Of a stretch of DNA of 64,000 bases, positions 7,921 through 16,696 are shown piece by piece. The DNA comes from SAR86 cluster bacterium SAR86B. Lineage in GTDB: Bacteria; Pseudomonadota; Gammaproteobacteria; Magnimaribacterales; D2472. Positions within the stretch are counted from its first letter, which is position 1. Each line of letters starts with the position of its first letter. The notes beneath the pieces are model-generated. The model was not told where the DNA came from. It searched no databases and worked only from the letters and a program-made list of their open reading frames with translations. Location: contig CAJJAC010000005.1 in assembly GCA_905181955.1 (NCBI GenBank), positions 1-64,000 of the forward strand, given 5' to 3'. Both the position numbers and the translations under genes were made by a program.

Positions 7921-10900
7921 ATGAATTTTAATAGGTATTTACTATCATTGCTTGTAATGTCATTTACAAGTTTTACTAATCATACTTTTGCTCAAGACGA
8001 AGCTGATGCTTTAGTCGAAGAGATAATTGTTACAGCTACCAAGCGTGAAACCAACTTAATGGAAACACCAATTGCGGTATCTGTTGTAACTCAAGATCAA
8101 TTAAATACCCAAGGTATTTCTAGAATCTCAGATTTATCTAAGCTAGTTCCAAATATGCAAGTAGGAACTTCTGCAGAAGACTCAGGAATAAATATTGCTA
8201 TTAGAGGTATCGGTTCTAATAACTATACTGAAATCGGTGACCCAACAGTTGCTGTTCATGTCGATGGAATGTATTCACCTAGACCTCAAGCAGCTTTAAT
8301 GCTTGCGCATGATGTTGAGAGAATAGAAATTTTAAGAGGTCCTCAAGGAACTCTATTTGGAAGAAACTCAACCTCTGGTGCAATCAATGTAGTTACAGCT
8401 AAGCCTGAATTTGGTGATGAGGTTACAGGAAGATATGGAGTCAGAGTAGGCAACAGACATATGCAAGAAATTGATGGTTTCATTAACATTCCAATTACAA
8501 GTGAATGGGCTATGAGAACATCTTTTAAAGCTACAAAAGCTAATTCATATATTGATCAAACTGTCGATAGTTATGATTGGGAGCTTGATTACAACAGAGA
8601 TGGAAAGATAGGTATTAATAGATCTGGTCCAGGTGGTCCAAATCAAAGCACAGAAACTTGGGCTGATGGCAGAGATGTTATGGCTGATGGAATAGCAAAC
8701 GTTGACCAAAGAAGAGCTAAAGATGTTAAAGCAGCAGATGCATACGGTAATACAAACAATTGGGCTGGTAGATTAGGATTCTTATTTGCACCAGCAAATA
8801 ATTTAGATCTTGAATGGTATGTTGCTTTAGATCATTTTCAAGATGATGGTGCTGGTAGTATCTATTTAAAAGATTGTGAACAGGCTGAAATGTCTAGAGG
8901 AATGGCATATGACTTTTCATGTGATCAAGGTCCTGACGATCCTTTTCATGCAGCTATCAATAATCCTGGTGAATTAGATCTTGGAATCACTAGTTTAAGA
9001 TCTGAACTTAAGTTTAGGGTCAATGAAGACGTTCTTGGAGAATTAAGAGTTTCAATATCTCAGCAAGATAGATACCAAATTAATGATAATGATGGTGGTA
9101 ATTTTGTAGATCCATCTCACCCTGCTTATGGTTTTAAAAGACAACACCCAGACTCAATGATGACTGGATGGTTTGCTCTTAGAGGGCATCATGATTGTGG
9201 CGGCATATATGGCTGTCAGTATGGTTGGGGTCCTAAAGTTGAAGGCTCTAATGGAACTGGTTTTAATGGGGATGCATATTTCCAAAATACTGCTTGGAAT
9301 ATGGGATATGACAATTGCCAAATGGGCTGGGGTGGATCAGTTGAAGCTTCATATGCTTATGGATGTCAGTATTCAGTTTGGATGCAAGACTTTGATGCAG
9401 TTGCAGGAGCACTTGGTTTAGTTCCAGGTTCAGCAGCAGCTACTCTAGCAGCTAATGTAAAACCTATGTGGTTTGATGAAATGTCAAGAACCACTCAAGA
9501 AATGAGTTCAAATGTTGTTGAATTCCAACTTAAATCAGATACAGATGATCAGCTTCAATGGGTAGCTGGTGTTTTTTATATGGATGAAGATAATTCTTCC
9601 AGATACGATGTTGAGCAACCTTTTAATGGCGTAACAATGAGACCTTTCTCGGCTTCTTACTATCAACCAAATAGAACTGTTGAATCAATGGCAATTTTTG
9701 GTCAGGTGGATTATGCAGTTGATGATAGGTTAAATATTACTTTCGGGTATAGACATACTTGGGATGAAAAAGAAGATGTAGGCGGTAAAACTATAATCAC
9801 TCATGGATATTGGACAAATCCAAATATGTATTGTGCTGATGCAAATGACTGTTTTTGGTTTGAAAGTTATGATTTCGTTGGTAATACACGTTTAGTTAGT
9901 GATGCAGGCGGTAATTTAACTTTTGTAGATTGGTCTGTTTATAACGGCGTTTATCAATCAGATGATCTTGGAATGAATGATGGTATTTTTAATCCTAATT
10001 TCCTTGATATTCCAGCAAATGCTGACAATAGTTATGCAGCTGAATGGGATGCTGGTACCTATAAACTAGGTTTTGACTATATTGTTAATGATGACTTATT
10101 CGTTTACGGTTCAGTAGCGACCGGCTTTAAAGCTGGTGGTTTTGGTGACAATGTAGATAGAGGTGATGGTGTATTCATTAATTTCCCTTATGAACCTGAA
10201 GATAACACTACATTTGAGCTAGGTTTTAAAGCTTCATTACTAGGTGGTGATTTAAAACTTCTAGGTAATGCTTTTGTTTCTCAATATGAAAATATGCAAA
10301 GAACCATGTTCGGTTTTGTTGGTTATGATGAGCAAAATGGAAATGCAATTTATACATTAATGACTAAAAATCTTGAAGAAACAACAATCCAAGGTCTTGA
10401 ATTAGAGTTTGATTGGAATGCTTGGGAAAATGGAAGAGTGTATGGGTGGGTTGCTGCTTTAGATGCACCTCAACCAGGCGGATCTGAAGAGTTTGCTGAT
10501 GGCTATCTTTGTCTTGAAAGAGCTTTATTAGGTCAAGATCCTTGTGCAGCAGCTGGCGATCATAATCTTGATGGTAAGAATTTAATGTGGTCTCCTGAAG
10601 TATCAGCAACAGTTACTGTTGAGCATACTTTCTATCCAGCATCTGGATGGTTTGTTAGACCTAATTTAAGTATTAGCCATACTGGAGAAATGTTCTTCAA
10701 TGAAACTAACTACGCTGTAGCTCCATTCCATAGCGGACAAGAAGCTACAACTACAGCAAATGCTGCAGTAACACTTGTAAATGAAACTGAAGCTTGGGGC
10801 CTTGAGTTCTATGTCTTTAATTTAACTGATGAGTTAATTAAAACAGATTCATTTGCTGGAAATACTGGATACGTGAGAGCTATGTATGCTCCACCAAGAG

Positions 10901-10932
10901 CATTTGGAGTTAGATTCCAGAAAGATTTCTAA
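7921..10932 (+). CDS. TonB-dependent outer-membrane receptor
   Basis: A 1003-residue receptor. The signal peptide is about 1-24 (ending TFA), followed by a TonB-box-like EEIIVTATKR. The plug domain has the hallmarks IRGIG, VDGMY and ILRGPQGTLFGRNSTSGAINVVT (about residues 90-155), then a 22-strand-type barrel ending in a C-terminal phenylalanine (RFQKDF). It carries a ligand across the outer membrane using the TonB-ExbBD complex. The substrate is not readable; LacI-type operator control hints at a carbohydrate. Large extracellular loops around 300-460 contain several Cys pairs. A GAGGGG ribosome site lies six bases before the ATG. Confidence 0.95.
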   Translation: MNFNRYLLSLLVMSFTSFTNHTFAQDEADALVEEIIVTATKRETNLMETPIAVSVVTQDQLNTQGISRISDLSKLVPNMQVGTSAEDSGINIAIRGIGSNNYTEIGDPTVAVHVDGMYSPRPQAALMLAHDVERIEILRGPQGTLFGRNSTSGAINVVTAKPEFGDEVTGRYGVRVGNRHMQEIDGFINIPITSEWAMRTSFKATKANSYIDQTVDSYDWELDYNRDGKIGINRSGPGGPNQSTETWADGRDVMADGIANVDQRRAKDVKAADAYGNTNNWAGRLGFLFAPANNLDLEWYVALDHFQDDGAGSIYLKDCEQAEMSRGMAYDFSCDQGPDDPFHAAINNPGELDLGITSLRSELKFRVNEDVLGELRVSISQQDRYQINDNDGGNFVDPSHPAYGFKRQHPDSMMTGWFALRGHHDCGGIYGCQYGWGPKVEGSNGTGFNGDAYFQNTAWNMGYDNCQMGWGGSVEASYAYGCQYSVWMQDFDAVAGALGLVPGSAAATLAANVKPMWFDEMSRTTQEMSSNVVEFQLKSDTDDQLQWVAGVFYMDEDNSSRYDVEQPFNGVTMRPFSASYYQPNRTVESMAIFGQVDYAVDDRLNITFGYRHTWDEKEDVGGKTIITHGYWTNPNMYCADANDCFWFESYDFVGNTRLVSDAGGNLTFVDWSVYNGVYQSDDLGMNDGIFNPNFLDIPANADNSYAAEWDAGTYKLGFDYIVNDDLFVYGSVATGFKAGGFGDNVDRGDGVFINFPYEPEDNTTFELGFKASLLGGDLKLLGNAFVSQYENMQRTMFGFVGYDEQNGNAIYTLMTKNLEETTIQGLELEFDWNAWENGRVYGWVAALDAPQPGGSEEFADGYLCLERALLGQDPCAAAGDHNLDGKNLMWSPEVSATVTVEHTFYPASGWFVRPNLSISHTGEMFFNETNYAVAPFHSGQEATTTANAAVTLVNETEAWGLEFYVFNLTDELIKTDSFAGNTGYVRAMYAPPRAFGVRFQKDF

Positions 10933-10950
10933 GAAATAATTAGAATATTA

Positions 10951-10981
10951 AAAAGAGGGTTTTTTTAACCCTCTTTTTTTT
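10951..10981 (+). terminator. strong rho-independent terminator of the TonB receptor
   Basis: AAAAGAGGGTT / AACCCTCTTTT stem with a short T-rich loop and a run of eight or more T's, 18 bases after the stop codon. Confidence 0.9.
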
Positions 10982-11013
10982 GGTTTAATACTTTTAATGG
11001 TAATATTAGGACC

Positions 11014-12999
11014 ATGAAATCTATAACAAAACCAATCTTAACTCTTTGTGTATTATGTATTGTTGCAGCTTGCGGCGGCGGTGGCGGCGGTTCATCTTTT
11101 TCAATAACAGCTAACTCTCAAAGTTTTTCTACAGATGAAGACGCTATCTATATCGGGAATTTAACAGCATCAACTTCTAGCGCATCTTCAGTTACTTTTC
11201 AAAAAATTTCAGGACCAAGTTATGGAGCAATTAATTTAAGTCCAGATGGTGGTTTTAGCTATAATCCTTCTTCAGAGTATAGCGGGAGTGATACTTTCCA
11301 GTTCACAGCTACTGCAGTTGAAAATTCAACTGTTTCAAGTCCAGCAACAGTTTCAATAACTATAAATAATATTAATGACTCACCTATAGTTGAGCTGATT
11401 AATAAACCTCAAGCTTCAGCAGGGACATCAGACATTTTAATGCCTGAAAATTCTACTTTTGAATTTTCGGTGAATGATCCAGATAGCGAGTTATCTGATA
11501 TGACTTACAGTGCAAAAATTGGTGATGATCTCTTACCAACCCCTTTAATAAGCGTTTCTGAAAATGGCGCTAATATGATTACTCTTGATTTTACTGATGT
11601 AACCAGTGCTGGTTTTAAAGAAGTTACTATTATTGCTAATGATGGTAACTCTTCAGGTGAATCGTCATTTACTGCCATTATTCCTTCAAATATCGTAGTC
11701 ACTGAAAAGTACAAAACTTATGTAGTCAGCGGAACAAAAAGACAAAATCAACAGCCTGGAACGAATTACTTAATTGTGGCTGATTCGGTTACAGATATAG
11801 AGGACTTTAGAAATAGACTTGGTCAAACTGCTTACAATCTAATTGAAAGAATAAATGAAGGAGGTTTTGTAGAAGAGTATTTTAATATTCTTGCGGTTGA
11901 ACCAATTCTTTTAGATGGTACTGACTCATTTGTTGGCCTATACACAGGCTGTCTTGATTGGGATACTTCAATATACTGTTGGGATTGGGATGTGCTTGAT
12001 GCTAATGTGACTGCAGCTTTTCCAGATGGACCTTTGCCTGATACCATTTCTATTCTTGCTGGTTTTTATGGAAGAGGGGTAGCAAGAGGTTATGTAAATG
12101 CCCAGCCCTTGGGTGGTTCAACTTCCTATATTGCTATGCATGAGCTTGGTCACAGTCACGCTAATCTGGGTGATGAATATATAACTAGTGACGATAGGGG
12201 CTTTGATATGAGTATTTATGCTGACTCCTCACCTAATACAACTACAAATAACGATCCATATAATGTTAAATGGTCTCATTGGATTCAAGATAAAACCAAT
12301 GTACCTGGCTATACAGCAGGCGCTTCTAGTAATGGCGTAGGCTTATTTACTGGGACATATTACTCATCTGATGCATCATGGAGACCTGAGGACTATAACG
12401 TTATGTATGGTGGAGACTATGCTGGCAGCTGGGGAGTTCCTGAGAACTTTATCTCTCAATACGGACCTATCAACTCTGAAGCTTTTATTATTCAAACCAT
12501 TGCCAATCAATGTTTTAAACAATATGACAATTATGATAATTGTCCTAATGTTTGGGGCAGCATTTATTTAGTAAATAGTGATGGAGTTGAAACTGGTTTA
12601 GATCGTCTTCAACAAGACTCAGGTTATACATCTATTAAGTACAATCTAGGTGTTGAATTTAATACAAATAATATTCAACTTAATTGGTATGTAAACGGAG
12701 TGCTTCAAGAGGATCTTGTTAATCAAACTGAAGTTACCTTTGCAAAGCCTGAGAATGGTGGAGTTATGGAGTATTCATATAAAGCAGTTGATACTTTAGG
12801 CTTTATGACAGCTCCTGATGACATACTTTTAGACTCAGATAATTATGAAGGTTTCTTTAACAGTGAATATTACTGGAATACATCTATAAACTGGTCAGGA
12901 AGTTATCAAGCAAATCCGGCAAATAAATCTGATTATGCAATCGGTTATATCGATGGAACTACTGGCGGCACGATTGGAATCAACTGGAGTAATTTATGA
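11014..12999 (+). CDS. M64-family (IgA peptidase-like) metallopeptidase lipoprotein
   Basis: A 661-residue lipoprotein. The signal peptide ends in lipobox VAAC (Cys20), followed by a glycine linker. Residues about 35-120 form a cadherin-like/Ig-like domain (SPDGGFSYNPSSEYSGSDTF). A second beta-domain follows, then the catalytic domain with HELGHSHANLGDEY starting at His376, the zinc motif of M64 peptidases. It probably cleaves extracellular protein at the outer membrane. TAATAT lies seven bases before the ATG, so the message may be leaderless. The stop overlaps the next start (ATGA), coupling it to the small exported partner. Confidence 0.8.
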   Translation: MKSITKPILTLCVLCIVAACGGGGGGSSFSITANSQSFSTDEDAIYIGNLTASTSSASSVTFQKISGPSYGAINLSPDGGFSYNPSSEYSGSDTFQFTATAVENSTVSSPATVSITINNINDSPIVELINKPQASAGTSDILMPENSTFEFSVNDPDSELSDMTYSAKIGDDLLPTPLISVSENGANMITLDFTDVTSAGFKEVTIIANDGNSSGESSFTAIIPSNIVVTEKYKTYVVSGTKRQNQQPGTNYLIVADSVTDIEDFRNRLGQTAYNLIERINEGGFVEEYFNILAVEPILLDGTDSFVGLYTGCLDWDTSIYCWDWDVLDANVTAAFPDGPLPDTISILAGFYGRGVARGYVNAQPLGGSTSYIAMHELGHSHANLGDEYITSDDRGFDMSIYADSSPNTTTNNDPYNVKWSHWIQDKTNVPGYTAGASSNGVGLFTGTYYSSDASWRPEDYNVMYGGDYAGSWGVPENFISQYGPINSEAFIIQTIANQCFKQYDNYDNCPNVWGSIYLVNSDGVETGLDRLQQDSGYTSIKYNLGVEFNTNNIQLNWYVNGVLQEDLVNQTEVTFAKPENGGVMEYSYKAVDTLGFMTAPDDILLDSDNYEGFFNSEYYWNTSINWSGSYQANPANKSDYAIGYIDGTTGGTIGINWSNL

Positions 13000-13478
13000 T
13001 AATTCTCAAACAAATTTTTCTAGCATCACTTATTGCTGTGCCAACTTTCATTATGGCTGCAGATGACCTTATTCCAGGCAAACATCAAATCTTAAAAGAT
13101 ACCAAAGTAACTATTAATGATAATAAATTTCATCAGGTAAAGCTTTTCATGAAGGATGGAGTTTTTGAATTTAAATCAGTTGAATACAATAAACTGATTC
13201 CAAGCTATCGCTTTAAAAAAGATCCTATAGAAATAGAAACTTATGAAGCTGTATTCTTAGATTCTGAGGGTAAACAGCTTTATCAAGTTAATATCGGTAA
13301 TCCGTTATTAGTTAAAGCTCAACATATAGGGTTTGAAGATAGTGAATTTTTCTATGGTTATGATAATCAAGCTAGCTTTTATATACCTTTTCCAAAGAAT
13401 ATTGAGCCTGCTTCAGTGGTCATTTATAAAGATTTTTTAAATACAAAAGAGAAACTGCAAAAAATTTCTATTAATTAA
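12996..13478 (+). CDS. small exported partner of the M64 peptidase, resembles an M64 N-terminal domain
   Basis: A 160-residue protein with a signal peptide (about 1-21, ending IMA). The mature part reads like the beta-sandwich domain that precedes the catalytic domain in many M64 peptidases: YEAVFLDSEGKQLYQVNIG then YIPFPKNIEPASVVIYKD, matching that domain's 'DxxGxxLYxxxF ... PFPxxPxxVxLYK' pattern as I remember it. The upstream peptidase here lacks that domain and has other beta-domains instead. The four-base overlap indicates joint translation. The assignment is inference and needs a profile search. Confidence 0.5.
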   Translation: MIILKQIFLASLIAVPTFIMAADDLIPGKHQILKDTKVTINDNKFHQVKLFMKDGVFEFKSVEYNKLIPSYRFKKDPIEIETYEAVFLDSEGKQLYQVNIGNPLLVKAQHIGFEDSEFFYGYDNQASFYIPFPKNIEPASVVIYKDFLNTKEKLQKISIN

Positions 13479-13563
13479 TTTTATTTCAAGATATCTTAAC
13501 TTTACCTTGTGTTTTTAATAATAGATAATACTGCTCCAGACCTTATCAAATAAGGTTAATAAT

Positions 13564-13639
13564 GCGGGAATAGCTCAGCTGGTAGAGCGCAACCTTGCCA
13601 AGGTTGAGGTCGCGAGTTCGAACCTCGTTTCCCGCTCCA
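13564..13639 (+). tRNA. glyT: tRNA-Gly (GCC)
   Basis: A 76-base cloverleaf with acceptor stem GCGGGAA / TTCCCGC, D-arm GCTCAGCTGGTAGAGC, anticodon loop TTGCCAA (GCC at 13597-13599), T-loop GTTCGAA and an encoded CCA end. It reads GGC/GGU codons. The gene symbol is a convenience only. Confidence 0.96.
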
Positions 13640-13685
13640 ATTTATATACTTTGACTCGATAAAAATTTCTATTTAATATCAAGCT

Positions 13686-15023
13686 ATGAATAAAATTCTA
13701 AGCATTTTTTTAATTTCACTAACTCTTCTAGCCTATGGTGACGAAGATCCATTTAATGCATTTATTAATATAGATAATACCAATTTGGACTCAAAGATAA
13801 ATATAGGTATTAAAGATAATATAGACGTTCAAGGCATGATCACATCAGCAGGGTCATTGGCTCTATCTAATAACTATCCTAGTAAAGATGCTTTTTTAAT
13901 TTCTAAATTAAAGTCATCAAATTATCATATTTTTGGAAAAACAAATTTATCAGAGTGGGCTAATTTTAGATCATTCAATTCGGTAAGCGGCTGGTCAAGC
14001 TTTGGAGGTCAAACTATTAATCCTTATGGAAAAAATAGAAATCCTTGTGGTTCAAGCTCAGGCTCAGCTGTTGCAGTTGCTAGCGGTATGTTGGATATTG
14101 CTATTGGGACTGAAACAAATGGATCAATATCATGTCCAGCCTCAGTGAATGGAATTGTTGGGATGAAGCCATCTGTTGGTTTGGTTAGCAGAAGTGGAAT
14201 AGTGCCAATCTCTGCAACTCAGGACACTGCTGGCCCTATGGGTAAGACGGTTATGATTGTAGCTCAGACACTGGAAGCTATGGCTGGGAAAGATCCACTA
14301 GATGATTCCACCCAAAATATACCGAATAATTTTGATTTTAATTTTACAAAGAATTTAAGTAAAAACTCCTTAAAAAATAAACGCTTTGGATTATTAAACT
14401 CAGGATCAGATGATGAAGAGGGTCAAAAACTTTTAAATAAAATAACTAAAGTTATTACATCTACTGGCGGTGAGGTTGTTTTAATAGAGGATACTAGAAT
14501 TTATCCAGGAGAAGAGGAGTTTTTCTTATTATTATATGAATTTGAAAGAGACTTAAAACTTTATCTAGGTAATACCGATAGCCCTTATAGAAATCTAAAA
14601 GACCTTATTGCTTTTAATAATGCTAATAAAGATTCAGTAATGCCTTTTTTTAAACAAGAAATATTTGAAGCCAGTATTGAGGCCTCTTTAGATGACGATA
14701 AATACAAAGCAGTTCTAGTTACTCTTGAAACGGTTAAGGGAGATTTTGATAGATTACTCGATAAATATAATTTAGATGCATTTGTTGGCCTTACCCGCAA
14801 TCCAGCATGGCTTATTGACTATAAAAACGGAGACGGTGGAGCTATGGAAGGGCAGAGAAGTTGGGGTAATGGAGGCTTTGCTGCTATAGCAGGTTATCCT
14901 CATATCACTTTGCCTTTAGATAAAGTTGAAGGTTTGCCTGTTGGAGTTTCATTTATAGGGACCAAATGGTCTGATAAATCATTGCTTGAATATGCAGCTT
15001 CTTTTGAAAGAGCGAATAGATAG
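13686..15023 (+). CDS. exported amidase-signature hydrolase
   Basis: A 445-residue amidase-signature enzyme. The triad is visible: Lys43 in GIKDNID, the cis-serine in CGSSSGSA (Ser123) and the nucleophile Ser147 in TNGSISCPAS, with the usual 24-residue spacing between the serines. An N-terminal hydrophobic segment (about 1-16) looks like a signal peptide, and the usual 60-80 residues before the lysine are missing. It hydrolyses an amide of unknown kind in the periplasm. TAATAT lies exactly six bases before the ATG, so a leaderless message is likely. It is convergent with the FAD oxidoreductase gene, one base apart. Confidence 0.85.
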   Translation: MNKILSIFLISLTLLAYGDEDPFNAFINIDNTNLDSKINIGIKDNIDVQGMITSAGSLALSNNYPSKDAFLISKLKSSNYHIFGKTNLSEWANFRSFNSVSGWSSFGGQTINPYGKNRNPCGSSSGSAVAVASGMLDIAIGTETNGSISCPASVNGIVGMKPSVGLVSRSGIVPISATQDTAGPMGKTVMIVAQTLEAMAGKDPLDDSTQNIPNNFDFNFTKNLSKNSLKNKRFGLLNSGSDDEEGQKLLNKITKVITSTGGEVVLIEDTRIYPGEEEFFLLLYEFERDLKLYLGNTDSPYRNLKDLIAFNNANKDSVMPFFKQEIFEASIEASLDDDKYKAVLVTLETVKGDFDRLLDKYNLDAFVGLTRNPAWLIDYKNGDGGAMEGQRSWGNGGFAAIAGYPHITLPLDKVEGLPVGVSFIGTKWSDKSLLEYAASFERANR

Positions 15024-15024
15024 T

Positions 15025-16617
15025 TTATTTATCTTTTAAAATTTCTCTAGCAGCATTCTTTCCAGGAAGACCAGTAACACCTCCACCCGGATGAGTACCT
15101 GCTCCACACATATATAAAGATTTAAGAGGCCCTCTATAGTCTCCATAGTTTAAAAGCGGCCTTGCTGCCCACATTTGATCTAAAGTCATATGACCATGCA
15201 TGATATCGCCACCAATAAGACCAAATTTTTCTTCTAAATCAAGAGGAGATAAAATCATAGTTCCTTCAATAGAGTTCCTGAAATTCGGAGCATATGCATT
15301 TACAGTATCAATAATACACTCAGCGGCATCAAGGCGAGCATCATGCCAGGACACACCATTTTTTAATGTAGGAGAGAATTGTTGACAAAATAATGAAGCA
15401 ACATGCTTACCTGCTGGCGCCAAGCTATTATCTAAAGTTGAAGGTATAAGCATTTCAACAATTGGCTGTTTAGACCATCCGTAATTTTTAGCATCAATAT
15501 AAGCTTGATCCATATAATCCAAGGTTGGAGCTATCACTATTCCTGATTGATGATGCTCTGCAACATCTTTACCGGGCAGGGATATAAAGTCTGGAAGTTC
15601 TGATAAAGCAACATTCATTCTAAAAGTTCCTGAACCTGACTTATAACCATCCATACTTCTATTAAATTCTTCATCTAAATCACTTTGATCAATTAATTTT
15701 TTATAAAGAAGAGTTGGGTTTAGATTAGATACAACTTTTGATGCATTAATGACATCACCATTCTCTAATTGAATACCTGTAACTCTTTTCGTATCAACCA
15801 TAACTTTTTTAACAGGTGCGTTAGTTGTTATCTTTACCCCAACATCAATACATGCCTGCTGCATTGCCTGGGTAATAGCACCCATGCCACCAATAGCATG
15901 ACCCCATGCTCCTTTTTCACCATCAACTTCACCAAAAACATGATGAAGCAGCACATAAGCAGAGCCCGGAGTATCAGGACTAGCATAGTTACCAACAATA
16001 GCATCAAACCCAAAAGCTGCTTTAATATGCTCGTTTTCAAACCATGAATCCAAGAAAGATCGAGCACTTTTAGTAAAAAGATCATAAACATCTCTGTGAA
16101 CCTGATTACCTTTTTTTACAATCGGCCAAGCCTGCAAAGCTGTTTGCATAAGAGCCTTAATACCCTGTTTTGGATTTGGAGGAGTTTTAATTGATAGATC
16201 TCTAAGAACATCTGCTACCGCTTCGATGCGATCATAGTAATCTGGAAGCCTATTTGCATCTCTTTCTGAGAACCTTCTAAACTCTGCTTGAGTTTTTTCA
16301 AGACCACCACCCAATTTAAGATAATTAGTATTATCAATAGGAAGAAAATTAGAGATTGGCCTTTTGACAATAGTTAAACCATATTCCTTTAATTTCATAT
16401 CGCTTATAACTTGAGGATTAAGTAGGCTTACTGTGTAACTTGCTACTGAATTCCTGAAACCTGGATGAAATTCTTCTGTAACAGCAGCGCCACCAACTAT
16501 ACCTCTTCGTTCGAAGATATGAACATTCAGCCCAGCTTTGGCAAGATAATAAGCACACACGAGCCCGTTATGACCTGCACCAATAATTAAAGCATCAATA
16601 TTTTTATTATCATCCAT
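15025..16617 (-). CDS. FAD-dependent phytoene-desaturase-like oxidoreductase
   Basis: A 530-residue flavoprotein. The dinucleotide-binding motif IIGAGHNGLVCAYYLAKAG is at about residues 10-28, followed by the acidic FERR and GGAAVTEEFHPGF. The C-terminal FAD motif is YMCGAGTHPGGGVTGLPG. This layout matches the PYROXD2/CrtI-like group, whose bacterial members are mostly uncharacterised, rather than a carotenoid operon enzyme; no carotenoid genes lie nearby. TATAAT sits exactly six bases before the ATG on the minus strand, so a leaderless message is likely. Confidence 0.85.
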   Translation of the reverse strand: MDDNKNIDALIIGAGHNGLVCAYYLAKAGLNVHIFERRGIVGGAAVTEEFHPGFRNSVASYTVSLLNPQVISDMKLKEYGLTIVKRPISNFLPIDNTNYLKLGGGLEKTQAEFRRFSERDANRLPDYYDRIEAVADVLRDLSIKTPPNPKQGIKALMQTALQAWPIVKKGNQVHRDVYDLFTKSARSFLDSWFENEHIKAAFGFDAIVGNYASPDTPGSAYVLLHHVFGEVDGEKGAWGHAIGGMGAITQAMQQACIDVGVKITTNAPVKKVMVDTKRVTGIQLENGDVINASKVVSNLNPTLLYKKLIDQSDLDEEFNRSMDGYKSGSGTFRMNVALSELPDFISLPGKDVAEHHQSGIVIAPTLDYMDQAYIDAKNYGWSKQPIVEMLIPSTLDNSLAPAGKHVASLFCQQFSPTLKNGVSWHDARLDAAECIIDTVNAYAPNFRNSIEGTMILSPLDLEEKFGLIGGDIMHGHMTLDQMWAARPLLNYGDYRGPLKSLYMCGAGTHPGGGVTGLPGKNAAREILKDK

Positions 16618-16623
16618 ACAATA

Positions 16624-16690
16624 ATTATAAATTATTTAATCAGATTTAATCAGTTCAAATGTTTTATAGACTTACTAGCTTGTATATAAT
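16624..16690. promoter_or_regulatory. divergent pair of promoters, both placed for leaderless starts
   Basis: On the plus strand TATAAT (16685-16690) is followed by six bases and the malate synthase ATG at 16697. On the minus strand TATAAT (16629-16624) is followed by six bases and the oxidoreductase ATG at 16617. Neither gene has a Shine-Dalgarno sequence. Confidence 0.6.
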
Positions 16691-16696
16691 CCTGTT

